Positions 19,647-28,956 are shown, counted from the first letter of the stretch. The stretch: DNA of 64,000 nucleotides from an uncultured Litorivicinus sp. (GCA_902558075.1 CACECO010000001.1:156751-220750), one strand, 5' to 3'. Program-made: numbers and translations. Notes: generated by a model not told the origin, from the sequence alone.

Positions 19647-21179
19647 ATGTCTAAAAACCATGTCTTTAAAACGGTCGTAGACCAACTCTCAATAGAATTA
19701 AATAACCGTTGTACTGAATACGGATTTAAGAAAAAAGTTACTTTAAAACTTTCCAATCTTAGACAGTCAGTCGAAGCCCTTATAGGACCTGTTCTCGTTG
19801 CAGAGAATAAGCACCCCGGGAGGGGATATGCTTCCATTCATCTAAATAAGAACTGGTATAGCAATTCCACGCGCTATAAGAAAAATCCCTCCTATCGTAT
19901 CTTCGTAGAGAGAGCCTATCGTGGTCTACTCCATTTAGGGTATCTATCCCAAGCAAAAGCAGGGGTATCTTGTGGCTCTCGTGGTCTATATCTCACACGT
20001 TATAGGGCAACTCCCAACTTACTTAAACTTTTCGATTCCAAATCCCTCACCGAACTTCCTGTTGTCTTCGCAGGACAGAGTGAGGTTAATGAAACCATCC
20101 GAGTTCAACATACTTATCAAAAACAAATACCCACCAACCAAGTGGATCAATACGGACAACCTAAAACACGCACAGTGAAATATACAGAACTGATCGAGTA
20201 CGAAGACACAGATCAAACCAATCAAATGCGTCACAACCTACAGCTGATCAATAACCGAATCATGAATAAGTGGATCGATCTTGAGTTAAGTCAGGAGGAG
20301 TACACCAAGTTGGTTACACTGATGGCCAAGAGAAATAAAGATCATCTTGGAGAGAATCCCGACGATTTTCGCCCATTGATGCTGTCAAAGCTAAAGCTCT
20401 ACCGTGTGTTTAATGATAGTGACTTTCAAACAGGTGGACGTTTTTATGGTGGCTGGTGGCAGGAAATACCATCGGAGTACAGAGACCGCATCGTGATTGA
20501 TGGCAAAAGAACCGTACAGCTCGACTACTCTGGCTTACACCCGCATATTCTGTATCGCGAAAAGGGCCTTGAACTAGACGGTGATCCCTATGACATCGGC
20601 CTCACTCCGAACCGGAATACGGAGGACACGACTGGTTTCCGAAAAATGATAAAGCAATGTTTTAACGCAATGCTTAACGCAGATAAGTGGATGCAACGGG
20701 CGCCACGAGGAAGCCAGCTGGGCCGCTATGGTGTCACTTGGAAACAGATCGTTAACGCGATAAAAGCAAAACATCCAGCGATTGCAGACCAGTTTTTTTC
20801 AGGAGCCGGATTGGGACTCCAACGGATAGATAGTGATCTCGCTGAAGAGATCATGGTGACTTTAATCCAACGTTGCTCCGAAATTGTGGTTCTACCCGTA
20901 CATGACAGTTTTATCGTCCATCATGGATATGAAACCGAACTTAGAGAGGCAATGGAAGATGCGTATCTTCAGAAATACGGAGCAATGCCGAAATTGAAGG
21001 CATCATATGAGATGCGTGTTGAGTCTACTGGTGTTCCTGACTTAGGAAGTTGGAATCACCAATCAGCGAACGACGATAGTTTAGTAGACTTGCTGGAGCT
21101 GTCTGAGAGCATCCCAAATGAGCGAAGGCTCAATCTTTTCCGATCACGACCTTATTCAGCATCTACTGCCGTCATTTAA
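19647..21179 (+). CDS. Single-subunit polymerase-like protein (family A DNA polymerase / T7 RNA polymerase type motifs)
   Basis: I do not know a named family for this 510-residue protein. The C-terminal half shows the three motifs of the Pol A/T7 RNA polymerase palm and fingers in order: motif A as LDYSGLHPHI with D293 (compare DYSQIE in Pol I), motif B as R332-xxx-K336 (compare R754/K758 in Pol I and R627/K631 in T7 RNA polymerase), and motif C as PVHDSF with H419-D420 (VHDE in Pol I, HDSF in T7 RNA polymerase). The A-B and B-C distances are shorter than in Pol I. GGRFYGGWWQ just before motif A is another striking block. The N-terminal 230 residues show no exonuclease or 5' nuclease motif I can place. 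It stands alone in the tmRNA island. A DNA polymerase or primase/RNA-polymerase-like replication protein of a mobile element is the likeliest reading; activity is unproven. Confidence 0.6.
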   Translation: MSKNHVFKTVVDQLSIELNNRCTEYGFKKKVTLKLSNLRQSVEALIGPVLVAENKHPGRGYASIHLNKNWYSNSTRYKKNPSYRIFVERAYRGLLHLGYLSQAKAGVSCGSRGLYLTRYRATPNLLKLFDSKSLTELPVVFAGQSEVNETIRVQHTYQKQIPTNQVDQYGQPKTRTVKYTELIEYEDTDQTNQMRHNLQLINNRIMNKWIDLELSQEEYTKLVTLMAKRNKDHLGENPDDFRPLMLSKLKLYRVFNDSDFQTGGRFYGGWWQEIPSEYRDRIVIDGKRTVQLDYSGLHPHILYREKGLELDGDPYDIGLTPNRNTEDTTGFRKMIKQCFNAMLNADKWMQRAPRGSQLGRYGVTWKQIVNAIKAKHPAIADQFFSGAGLGLQRIDSDLAEEIMVTLIQRCSEIVVLPVHDSFIVHHGYETELREAMEDAYLQKYGAMPKLKASYEMRVESTGVPDLGSWNHQSANDDSLVDLLELSESIPNERRLNLFRSRPYSASTAVI

Positions 21180-21283
21180 TTTACTGTTTCAACAGTCTGA
21201 AAATAATCTGATAATGAGAGAACTCGGTAGCTGGATTTACCTTCAACGCGTATCGAATTCGATGAATTGATAGGTGATACTCA

Positions 21284-21769
21284 ATGAACTCCAAATTAGT
21301 CTACATGTTCATCCTATTTCTGCTTGGCACAAATGAAGCAATCTCGTGTCAACCAGCGCCGAGCTATTTATACCCAGATTCGTTCTCAGGTTCCGGTCAG
21401 GAACGCGGAAACCCGTGTGCTAATCTTTATTATCCCTACCACCCCGACATTTTCTATGCACGTATTTTAATACTTTTTCCGATTCTTTCGCTCCTTAGTT
21501 ATGGATTGATTGTTTTATACCGCATTGTTCAACATCGAATCTTGAGTAAAAACAGATTAGCTAGCTTAAAACAATATCTGGCCATTACAGCGATACAGGT
21601 ATTCGACCTAGCGTTGATCTCTTTAGGTTTATGCACAGCGATTTCTTTCTATATTTGGTTTTTCGTCACTCCAACAGTCGTCGGTTTTGCTTTCGCTTAT
21701 TTTGCGTTGGTGCTGTTTCGATGTTCATTATGTAAAACACAGCCTTTTTTGAGTTTTACGAGCCAGTAG
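21284..21769 (+). CDS. Hypothetical membrane protein, paralogue A
   Basis: This 161-residue protein has an N-terminal signal or anchor (MNSKLVYMFILFLLGTN) and three further hydrophobic helices. It is a paralogue of the next gene: the first 17 residues, the segment ITAIQVFDLALISL and the upstream leader (GGTGATACTCAATGAACTC) are all shared. The periplasmic part after the signal holds three Cys. I recognise no family. It begins a run of four plus-strand genes after the polymerase-like gene. Confidence 0.55.
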   Translation: MNSKLVYMFILFLLGTNEAISCQPAPSYLYPDSFSGSGQERGNPCANLYYPYHPDIFYARILILFPILSLLSYGLIVLYRIVQHRILSKNRLASLKQYLAITAIQVFDLALISLGLCTAISFYIWFFVTPTVVGFAFAYFALVLFRCSLCKTQPFLSFTSQ

Positions 21770-21846
21770 AACTTAGGCAGTATTCATTGCTTAAACAAAT
21801 TAACGCATTGTGTTTCGTGTTCAATAAATTGATCAGGTGATGCTCA

Positions 21847-22380
21847 ATGAACTCAAAATTAGTCTGCATATTTATCCTATTGCTGCTTGGAACAAATAAA
21901 GCAGTAGCAACTTATATGACTATCCATAATTGGGAGGATGCCTTTGAGCGAAATATTGGTCCCTATGGATTACTGTCTTGGATTCACTCTTTGACCAGCC
22001 AACATTACCCCTTTTTCTATGCAGTCAGTTTAGTGACTGTTCCGACTTTATTTGTTTTAGGTTACGGGCTGATTGTCATGGTGCGTTTTCTTCGAATCCG
22101 ATACTTGTCTAACGATGCGTTCAATAACCAAAAACAGTATTTTACGATCACTGGCATGCAAGTATTTGATCTTTTGTTAATCGCTTTATCGGTATCCACT
22201 TACCTCTGCACAACCTACGGCTATTGGTTATTACGCGACGCTACAATACGAGGAATTGCGACCACCTGTATGATCTTGGTGCTTGCTAGGTGTCTGATGC
22301 TGATGATTCAGGGGTTGTTCAAAATCTATCATTCGGTGAGAAAAAATCTTCATCCACTGAGCATGGAGAAAGACCAATGA
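21847..22380 (+). CDS. Hypothetical membrane protein, paralogue B
   Basis: This 177-residue membrane protein came from tandem duplication with paralogue A: MNSKLVCIFILLLLGTNKA at the start, the matching ITGMQVFDLLLIALS helix, and a shared leader. It differs in the extracytoplasmic part (no Cys cluster) and has a longer charged tail. Its stop overlaps the start of the next membrane gene (ATGA), tying the three into one operon. Function unknown. Confidence 0.55.
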   Translation: MNSKLVCIFILLLLGTNKAVATYMTIHNWEDAFERNIGPYGLLSWIHSLTSQHYPFFYAVSLVTVPTLFVLGYGLIVMVRFLRIRYLSNDAFNNQKQYFTITGMQVFDLLLIALSVSTYLCTTYGYWLLRDATIRGIATTCMILVLARCLMLMIQGLFKIYHSVRKNLHPLSMEKDQ

Positions 22381-22784
22381 ATAGACTCTTGAACTGGCTC
22401 AAGCTCAGAATAGAAAAGTCACCCATCCGCTTTGTAATCATTGGAGGGCCTATTGCTTACGGGCTTGGCATGACGATACTCGCGTTAACTTTTATTCCAA
22501 TTGCGCGAGACCCTTTGCAGCCGGATGTACTCTATGTCTTCTACTTAAATATGGCGATTGGTTCTAGTCTGCCCATTGCTTTTCATTGGTTCGTCGCAAG
22601 ATATGAACGAAAAGCAGTCCTTGCACAAGTCATTGCACTCATCCCAGCTGTATTCCTGTTTGGCATCGTTTCCTTGGGGGCTGGGATGATTGGGGTAAAA
22701 ACACAATCCTGCATTGAAGATCCTGAAACAGGTGAAGTCAGGGATTGCCAGTACGGCTTTAGATTAATTACTGATAATGACTGA
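22377..22784 (+). CDS. Hypothetical DUF2798-like four-helix membrane protein
   Basis: The 135-residue protein has about four membrane helices and a C-terminal extracytoplasmic tail with a possible disulfide (TQSCIEDPET, VRDCQYG). The ATG at 22377 overlaps the stop of paralogue B, so the longer frame from 22290 is not needed. No family is firmly recognised. It is the last of the three coupled small membrane genes. Confidence 0.5.
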   Translation: MNRLLNWLKLRIEKSPIRFVIIGGPIAYGLGMTILALTFIPIARDPLQPDVLYVFYLNMAIGSSLPIAFHWFVARYERKAVLAQVIALIPAVFLFGIVSLGAGMIGVKTQSCIEDPETGEVRDCQYGFRLITDND

Positions 22785-22983
22785 GGATCTGTGTGATCAG
22801 GGTCAATGATGCCCGCAGATTTGAAGAATATTGCCATTGCTGATCGGGGAATAAAGCAAATCCGAGTATCAAAGAAATTTGAGGACATTTGCATGAGTAG
22901 AAAATCCATCTTCTGCAAATTTTGCTTGATTGTCTTTGGTGCTCTGTTGGCTGAACACAGATTTTGTTTGCTTAGGCGAGGGC

Positions 22984-23442
22984 ATGTGTAAAGTTATGTT
23001 GAGTTCGATAAAAAGTTTGTTTGATTCTGTAGCTACCGATACTAACTTAGAACCAAAAGTTGATATTACTCGCAAGATTTCAATCGTTCTAATGATTGAG
23101 GTAGCACTTTCTGATGGTAATTTTGACGAAACTGAGAGAGTCCAACTCGTTTCAACGATTACAAAAAAGTGGAAGCTAGCAAGGCCAGTAGTCAATGATT
23201 TAATAAATTTGGCCGAGCAACAACAAGACTTATCGATCTCATTATTTGAACACACTCATGTAATCAATCAATGCTTGTCCAGAGAAGAAAAAATTGGTCT
23301 CGTTGATTGCTTATGGGAGATAGCGTTTGCTGATGGACGCGCAGATCATTTCGAAGAGAATACCATTCGTAAAATTGCTGATCTAATTTATGTCGAGCAC
23401 AAGGACTTTATTAAAAGCAAAATCAGAGTACGTGACCACTAA
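22984..23442 (+). CDS. TerB-like (tellurite resistance/COG4103 type) protein
   Basis: The 152-residue cytosolic protein has the two-half TerB pattern: EVALSDGNFDETERVQL in the first half and EIAFADGRADHFEENTIRKI in the second, each with the acidic DG-x(4-6)-E motif thought to bind metal. The ATG at 22984 follows AGGCGAGG; an ATG at 22996 (148 residues) is the alternative. TerB-domain proteins occur in tellurite and phage/stress systems and as membrane-associated partners, so its role here cannot be fixed. It ends the plus-strand run of the island. Confidence 0.72.
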   Translation: MCKVMLSSIKSLFDSVATDTNLEPKVDITRKISIVLMIEVALSDGNFDETERVQLVSTITKKWKLARPVVNDLINLAEQQQDLSISLFEHTHVINQCLSREEKIGLVDCLWEIAFADGRADHFEENTIRKIADLIYVEHKDFIKSKIRVRDH

Positions 23443-23618
23443 AAAGTCATTTGAAGCGCTGATGGCAAAGGTATGGAATATGAGATCAAGCCCCGATGTG
23501 CTTACCTTGGAATTTACTATCAAGTGAAACGCAAATACGCCCTATCGTTTGATAATAATAAGGCAGACTTATTTATCTCGTGCGGGCTTAATATCAAATA
23601 AAAAGGAAGTTCCGGTTG

Positions 23619-23840
23619 TCATTCAGGACTTACTTGTAATCTTGGAATGTGATCCACCATCTCCCGTTTCTGTGCCAGCTCCAAACCTGAATAGTAGGTC
23701 CGGCCGAGTTCTGTTGCACTCGCGGTCGAACGATCATGCCCTGTGAGTTCAGATGCTTTGAGTTCACCAAACTTATTCACCAGATAGGTTGAAAATGCGT
23801 GCCGAAATGAGTGGAACACATATTTAGAGTCTTCTAACTC
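23619..23840 (-). pseudogene. Tyrosine recombinase (phage integrase) remnant, C-terminal end
   Basis: Only the last 73 codons of a tyrosine recombinase are left. They hold the box II motif HSFRHAF (His and Arg of the active site), the GH of the third catalytic position (ELTGHDRS), and the nucleophile region GRTYYSGL, and they end in a natural stop. Upstream the frame is closed by TGA at 23841-23843, and no N-terminal or core-binding domain is found. It is most likely the decayed integrase of the island that begins at the tmRNA end, about 7.2 kb away. Confidence 0.8.
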
Positions 23841-24029
23841 TCAAAATAGCATCTAAAGTCGATGTGAGAGTCTCGCCTTCAGTTAATAACGTTTAGTTAT
23901 CAGCGATTCTATAGAGATGGGCTTAAATAGTAGACTCTTAATCTTGTATTTTTGTCGACAAGAGGCTCGTTAATTTCGCGCGGGAACTCAATTGCTCTGG
24001 TACCACGCAGAACCTGATGTCTCAGTTGG

Positions 24030-24842
24030 CTAAGTAATATCGACATTTGAAGATAAAGCGTGTGAGACATACCAATCGTCTTGATTTGATAATGAAGTAA
24101 ATACCCTTTGGTACCCGAATTTAGTTAAGTAAACGAAGATTTTTTCCCTATTAATATTATTAAAATTATGTTCGACAGTAATGACGCCAATCTGATTTGT
24201 TGCCAGATTTATCGCTTCCAAGATCTCATATTCAGATCCTTCAGTATCCAAAGAAAGGTAATCGATCCTAGGCATATTAAATTTTGCCATCAACGTTACG
24301 ATATTTATGCTTTCCTTTAACTTTTCGGTCCCTTGATTCTTTTTTCTTTTCCTGAAATGGGATTTGATCCCCGACAATTCTGGCGCATGATAATTGATAA
24401 ATTCAACGTGTCCGACCGTTCCAGCCAGACATCCATGGAACCAATGACACTCTCTTTTTTTGACTAACTCACGATCTCGCCAATAATCATTGGGTTCGAC
24501 TAATACTCCGGACCATCCAAATTTTTGCTCTAGTAGAAACGTGTTGCTAGCTTGTTCACCGTCGCAAGCTCCAGCCTCGACGAATTGTCCTTGAAATGAA
24601 GGACCAAAAACACTTAACACAAAAATGTCTTGTGCGGTTTGGGATTTCGAATCTTTAATAAGATTCTCCACAGTAACTTTGCTCAGAGAGGTCGAGTCCC
24701 ATTTCGTCAGCAAATAGAACATATTTATACTTTTCTGAAGGTCACTGAAATGCTGGCCAATCAAAGTCGATAGAATTTTTTTTGACAAACGGTTTATCAC
24801 TTGTCTCAACTTCCATGTCATTGATGACTCCAAAGTTTTCAT
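24030..24842 (-). CDS. FkbM family methyltransferase
   Basis: The 270-residue SAM-dependent methyltransferase shows the FkbM/Methyltransf_21 signature: FVEAGACDGEQASNT (SAM motif I), GVLVEPN, and the family hallmark IDYLSLDTEGSEYEIL. FkbM-type enzymes methylate sugars and natural products, and often act on cell-surface polysaccharides. No glycan cluster surrounds it, so its substrate is unknown. Its A+T-rich sequence and its position at the right edge of the island suggest transfer. Confidence 0.85.
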   Translation of the reverse strand: MKTLESSMTWKLRQVINRLSKKILSTLIGQHFSDLQKSINMFYLLTKWDSTSLSKVTVENLIKDSKSQTAQDIFVLSVFGPSFQGQFVEAGACDGEQASNTFLLEQKFGWSGVLVEPNDYWRDRELVKKRECHWFHGCLAGTVGHVEFINYHAPELSGIKSHFRKRKKNQGTEKLKESINIVTLMAKFNMPRIDYLSLDTEGSEYEILEAINLATNQIGVITVEHNFNNINREKIFVYLTKFGYQRVFTSLSNQDDWYVSHALSSNVDIT

Positions 24843-24868
24843 GTCAGATCTACGGCACTTTATAACAT

Positions 24869-24906
24869 TAGTACTCAGTCATTAGTAACACTAGTACTCA
24901 GTCATT
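24869..24906. repeat. Short direct repeat upstream of the FkbM gene
   Basis: The 15-mer TAGTACTCAGTCATT is present twice (24869-24883 and 24892-24906), 23 bases apart start to start, just ahead of the FkbM gene on its promoter side. It may be an operator pair or duplication scar. Confidence 0.5.
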
Positions 24907-25432
24907 TCGCGATGAATGTTGGAGGTGCTGTATTTGGATTTGCAACAACTGGAGAGCTCATGTTGTCGCTTTTAAATAAATTGGTCCAGTAACAGTCACG
25001 GATGCCAAGCGTTGGCGCTCGTGGGGCGAGCTTGTGAACTTTTTCCAGCCTTTATGCCTATTCATCGAATGGTCCGTGAAGCTGGCATCTTTTGCAATGG
25101 CACGACTAGGATTTTATACAGTACAGAATTTCTATGAGAGCGTTGATGAAAACAGCCTACTGATATGTTTTCTCTGTTCAATTGGCTTTTATCTCGAGTA
25201 TGACCCCAGAATTGTAGGGCTTGGTGACAACGACAGTTAAACGCAAGACTATCGTTAATCTATAGAAACTTCCTTTTGAACTGAATCAAACACAATCAAA
25301 TTCTTCCTCAACACAAATATTTACGCTACAGGATTTCAACATCGAATTGCGGCTGCAACACCGCTAGATCGAAACAAGAAAAAAACACCGACACTTGCGG
25401 CAAAAAATTAAAATGAAAATTGATTCCATTTT
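24907..25432. other. Intergenic region with no convincing gene
   Basis: The stretch between the FkbM gene and malate synthase marks the right end of the accessory island. A 68-codon GTG-started frame at 25034-25240 has no ribosome-binding site and no recognisable motif. A copy of the tmRNA 3' end that would serve as a right attachment site was looked for by eye and not seen. Confidence 0.4.
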
Positions 25433-25462
25433 TTGAAAGCGGCGCCCAATTTGTGCTATTGT
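25433..25462 (+). promoter_or_regulatory. Candidate sigma-70 promoter of glcB
   Basis: TTGAAA, 18-base spacer, TATTGT, ending 43 bases before the malate synthase ATG, which has GGAGAG as its ribosome-binding site. Confidence 0.45.
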
Positions 25463-25505
25463 CTCGCCGCGATGATCCCCTACGATTATTTTTTGGAGAG
25501 ATACT

Positions 25506-27671
25506 ATGACCGATCGCACTGCGCGCGGCGGCCTTCAGGTGGCGAATGAGCTCTATCGCTTCATCAATGAAGAAGCGATCCCAGGAACCGGTATCGACGA
25601 AACAAAGTTTTGGGCAGGTGTTGATTCCTTGATTCACGAACTCGCCCCATTAAACCGGGAATTGGTTGCAAAACGTGATGTCATCCAAACGAAAATCGAC
25701 GGATATCACAAAGCTCGTCAAGGTCAGCCCCATGATCCTGCAGACTACGAAGCTTTTTTACAGGATATTGGATACTTACTACCAGAACCTCAAAATGTAA
25801 CTGTCTCGACAGATTGCGTTGATGCTGAAGTCGCGACGACTGCAGGCCCGCAACTCGTTGTCCCTGTGATGAATGCTCGCTACGCACTGAACGCGGCCAA
25901 TGCGCGTTGGGGTAGCCTTTATGATGCGCTCTATGGTACCGACGTCATCTCGAACAATGGTGATGCAAGCACAGGACTCGAATACAACCCAATTCGAGGC
26001 GAAAAAGTCATCGCATTTGCCAAGACATTTCTCGATGAAAACTTCGGCCTTAAGAGCGGCACACATGCGACCGCCACATCATATAAAATTATTGGTGGCT
26101 CATTAAAAGTCCATACCCCAAGCGGTCTTGTTGGCTTAAAAAATCCAAAAAAGTTGGTGGGTTATCAGGGCGATACAGCGTCACCGACAGCAATCGTTTT
26201 AAAAAATCACGGGCTCCATGTGGAAATTCAATTTGATAAGACAAAGCCTGTGGGTAGCTCAGACCCGGCGGGAATTGCAGATATATTGATGGAGTCCGCG
26301 CTGACGACAATCATGGATTGCGAGGACTCTGTTGCAGCCGTTGATGCAGAGGATAAGGTTGTCGTCTACCGGAATTGGCTTGGTCTTATGAAAGGTAATC
26401 TCACTGAGTCCGTTTTCAAAACTAATAAAAATATGGTGCGCCGGCTCAACCCTGATCGTAAATATATCAGCGTTAATGGATCCGAACTCACGCTCCCTGG
26501 ACGGGCATTAATGTTTGTGCGTAATGTCGGCCATCTAATGACCAATGAGGCTATTTTAGATAGTGACGGGAACGAAGTCCCCGAGGGTATTCTCGATGGA
26601 ATTTTCACCACGCTCATCGCAATTCACGATCTAAAGCGCACCGAAAACAAAAATTCAAGAGCCGGATCGGTCTACATCGTTAAACCGAAGATGCACGGAC
26701 CCGAAGAAGTTAGCTTTGCGAATCGTCTTTTTGGAGCCATTGAAGACTTGCTTAATTTGCCACGCCATACAGTCAAAATGGGCATCATGGATGAAGAGCG
26801 TCGGACAACTGTCAACCTGAAAGCTTGCATCAACGCAGCATCTGAAAGGGTGGTCTTTATCAATACTGGATTTCTCGATCGAACAGGTGATGAGATGCAC
26901 ACGTCGATGCATGCAGGGCCAATGATTCGTAAAGTCCACATGAAAAAAGCGACGTGGATCAATGCGTACGAAAACTGGAATGTGGATATCGGTCTCGAAT
27001 GTGGACTCCAAGGTAAAGCACAAATCGGTAAGGGCATGTGGGCGATGCCTGATTTAATGGCGGCCATGGTTGAACAAAAAATTGCGCATCCGCAATCGGG
27101 AGCAACCACAGCTTGGGTTCCTTCACCTACTGCCGCCACGTTACATGCCCTGCATTATCATCAAGTCGATGTCTTTGCAGTTCAAGATTCATTGAAAGGA
27201 CAACGGCGTAATACGGTGGATGAAATCCTGGAAATCCCACTACGCGAAAATCCCAATTGGTCACCACAAGTGATCCAATCTGAATTAGATAATAATGCGC
27301 AAGGAATACTTGGATACGTGGTTCGCTGGGTTGACCAAGGCGTCGGATGCTCAAAGGTCCCTGATATCAATAATATTGGTCTTATGGAGGATCGCGCGAC
27401 GCTCCGAATTAGCTCTCAGGCCATTGCAAACTGGCTAACTCACGGAATCATAAATGAAGCACAAGTGCGTGAAACGATGGAGCGTATGGCAAAAGTTGTA
27501 GACAGCCAAAATGCAGGCGATGCAGCATATCGGCCGATGGCTCCAAACTATGATCAATCGACCGCGTTCCAAGCCGCGCTTGATCTTGTCCTCAAGGGTG
27601 TGGAGCAGCCCAGTGGATATACTGAGCCGGTTTTGCATCGTCGTCGTCTTGAGCTGAAACAAAGCATCTAA
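25506..27671 (+). CDS. glcB: Malate synthase G
   Basis: The 721-residue monomeric malate synthase condenses glyoxylate and acetyl-CoA to malate. Length, the G-type insertions, and blocks such as [47 protein letters not shown] and WAMPDLM identify the G isoform. It lets the cell use glycolate, glyoxylate and C2 compounds. It stands alone with its own promoter; glycolate oxidase and isocitrate lyase are not in the window. A glyoxylate shunt enzyme is common in proteorhodopsin-bearing marine bacteria. Confidence 0.97.
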   Translation: MTDRTARGGLQVANELYRFINEEAIPGTGIDETKFWAGVDSLIHELAPLNRELVAKRDVIQTKIDGYHKARQGQPHDPADYEAFLQDIGYLLPEPQNVTVSTDCVDAEVATTAGPQLVVPVMNARYALNAANARWGSLYDALYGTDVISNNGDASTGLEYNPIRGEKVIAFAKTFLDENFGLKSGTHATATSYKIIGGSLKVHTPSGLVGLKNPKKLVGYQGDTASPTAIVLKNHGLHVEIQFDKTKPVGSSDPAGIADILMESALTTIMDCEDSVAAVDAEDKVVVYRNWLGLMKGNLTESVFKTNKNMVRRLNPDRKYISVNGSELTLPGRALMFVRNVGHLMTNEAILDSDGNEVPEGILDGIFTTLIAIHDLKRTENKNSRAGSVYIVKPKMHGPEEVSFANRLFGAIEDLLNLPRHTVKMGIMDEERRTTVNLKACINAASERVVFINTGFLDRTGDEMHTSMHAGPMIRKVHMKKATWINAYENWNVDIGLECGLQGKAQIGKGMWAMPDLMAAMVEQKIAHPQSGATTAWVPSPTAATLHALHYHQVDVFAVQDSLKGQRRNTVDEILEIPLRENPNWSPQVIQSELDNNAQGILGYVVRWVDQGVGCSKVPDINNIGLMEDRATLRISSQAIANWLTHGIINEAQVRETMERMAKVVDSQNAGDAAYRPMAPNYDQSTAFQAALDLVLKGVEQPSGYTEPVLHRRRLELKQSI

Positions 27672-27677
27672 CAAGGC

Positions 27678-27705
27678 TTGACAGACTCTCTGGAAAGCGC
27701 ATATT
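27678..27705 (+). promoter_or_regulatory. Candidate promoter of the two-domain thioredoxin-like gene
   Basis: A perfect TTGACA -35 box, 16-base spacer and CATATT -10 box directly after glcB. The predicted transcript would begin near 27712, which rules out the TTG at 27704 as the start of the next gene and supports the GTG at 27740. Confidence 0.5.
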
Positions 27706-27739
27706 GCTGTCGGTAATTGCGTTGTACCGGAGAGCTCGT

Positions 27740-28789
27740 GTGTTCAGATTCATACTCATCGCTTTAACCTGCCTGATTTCATCGTCTGCACACACTGCCG
27801 AGACTCCTGAACCTGTCCAACAAGTTACCAATTTCGACTCTTTCGAACTGCCTGAGTGGTTCAAGTTCAGCTTCCTCGATTTATCAGAGGACAATCTTGA
27901 GGCGACCGAAGACAACAAACATCTTGTTGTTTTTTTCTGGCAGGAATTCTGCGCCTACTGCAAGAACACGATCGAAAAGAATCTGACCCAACAATCCATC
28001 CGCCAGATTTTCGATGCACATTTCGATGTGGTGGCACTGAATATATGGGGAGACCGTGAGGTGTATGGTCTAGATGGTGAAGAGACCACAGAAAAAGAGA
28101 TTGCTCGCTCACTAAATGTCCAATTTACCCCAACAATTATTTTCGTTAATGCAGAGGGGGAGTCTGTGTTGCGACTGAATGGGCATGTGTCACCTCCAGA
28201 AATGCAACTGGCGCTCAATTATGTGCAGACCAAAACTTATGAATCACAAACCATTTTTGAGTATCTCGCTGTGAATCAACCTCAAGCTGTCAACACTCAA
28301 CTCAATACCCAACCGTTTATCGATAATGGAACGAACCTCGATACAGCAGGTCAGCCCAAAGCAATCCTTTTCGAACAAACCAACTGCCCAGACTGCGATA
28401 CTTTCCATCGGTGCGTCCTAGCACTCGATTCTGTCCGTAATCGATTCAAGCCGTTCCAGACGGTACAGCTTGACATGTGGTCGAGTGCCCCAGTCACAAC
28501 TCCGTCGGGTCAAATTACAACTGCGCGGGATCTTGCCCGAAACATGAACATTATCTACGCACCAAGTCTGGTTCTTTTTGACTCAAATGGTTCAGAATTA
28601 ATTCGCGTTGAGTCACAGCTCAGAAGCTTTCATACAGAAGCGGTCCTCGAGTATATCGCCGATGGTATCTATCAACGTGAACCAAATTTCCAGCGTTATA
28701 TCGAAGAGCGTGGCGACATCATTCGAGCCAAAGGCGAGCAAGGCAAAACAACAAGCACGCGAGATATTTGCCCCGAACTTTACGAGTAA
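27740..28789 (+). CDS. Exported protein with two thioredoxin-like domains
   Basis: This is a 349-residue exported protein with a signal peptide (FRFILIALTCLISSSAHTA) and two thioredoxin folds in tandem. Domain 1 (about residues 45-165) has WQEFCAYCKN, a CxxC with an aromatic-rich lead as in the SoxW/DsbD-gamma type. Domain 2 (about residues 205-320) has EQTNCPDCDTFHR. Both carry a cis-Pro loop (FTPTIIFV and YAPSLVLF). The start is the GTG with GGAGAG 7 bases ahead; upstream codons lie in the promoter. It is likely a periplasmic thiol reductase; the partner is unknown. Confidence 0.8.
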   Translation: MFRFILIALTCLISSSAHTAETPEPVQQVTNFDSFELPEWFKFSFLDLSEDNLEATEDNKHLVVFFWQEFCAYCKNTIEKNLTQQSIRQIFDAHFDVVALNIWGDREVYGLDGEETTEKEIARSLNVQFTPTIIFVNAEGESVLRLNGHVSPPEMQLALNYVQTKTYESQTIFEYLAVNQPQAVNTQLNTQPFIDNGTNLDTAGQPKAILFEQTNCPDCDTFHRCVLALDSVRNRFKPFQTVQLDMWSSAPVTTPSGQITTARDLARNMNIIYAPSLVLFDSNGSELIRVESQLRSFHTEAVLEYIADGIYQREPNFQRYIEERGDIIRAKGEQGKTTSTRDICPELYE

Positions 28790-28814
28790 CAATCATTTCC
28801 TGCCGTGTGTATAC

Positions 28815-28898
28815 TGTGCGGCTGCGGCAGGGGCGCACGAGCTGAGAAGAACCCTTTGAACCTGATCCGGTTAGTACCGGTGTAGGAAGCCTGAGACC
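28815..28898 (+). promoter_or_regulatory. TPP riboswitch (thi box)
   Basis: The leader carries the thi-box blocks in order: GGGGCGCACGAGCTGAGA, ACCCTTTGAACCTGATC, CGGTTAGTACCGG and TGTAGGAAGCCTGAG. These form the pyrimidine-sensor and pyrophosphate-sensor arms of the thiamine pyrophosphate aptamer. Past the aptamer a weak stem (CAAC-AGA with TCT-G-GTTG) and an ACCTC run that can pair with the AGGAG ribosome-binding site suggest translational control. It governs the ThiY-type gene and, through coupling, the AEC permease. Confidence 0.95.
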
Positions 28899-28956
28899 AA
28901 CAGACACCTCTCTGGTTGACCTTCTGCACGCAACTCAATGATCAGGAGTCAACGCA

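Noticed and set aside
24912..24992. 26-codon hydrophobic frame upstream of glcB
   Set aside because: No ribosome-binding site before the ATG; too short to support alone.
25034..25240. 68-codon GTG-started frame between the FkbM gene and glcB
   Set aside because: No ribosome-binding site, no recognisable motif and no partner gene.
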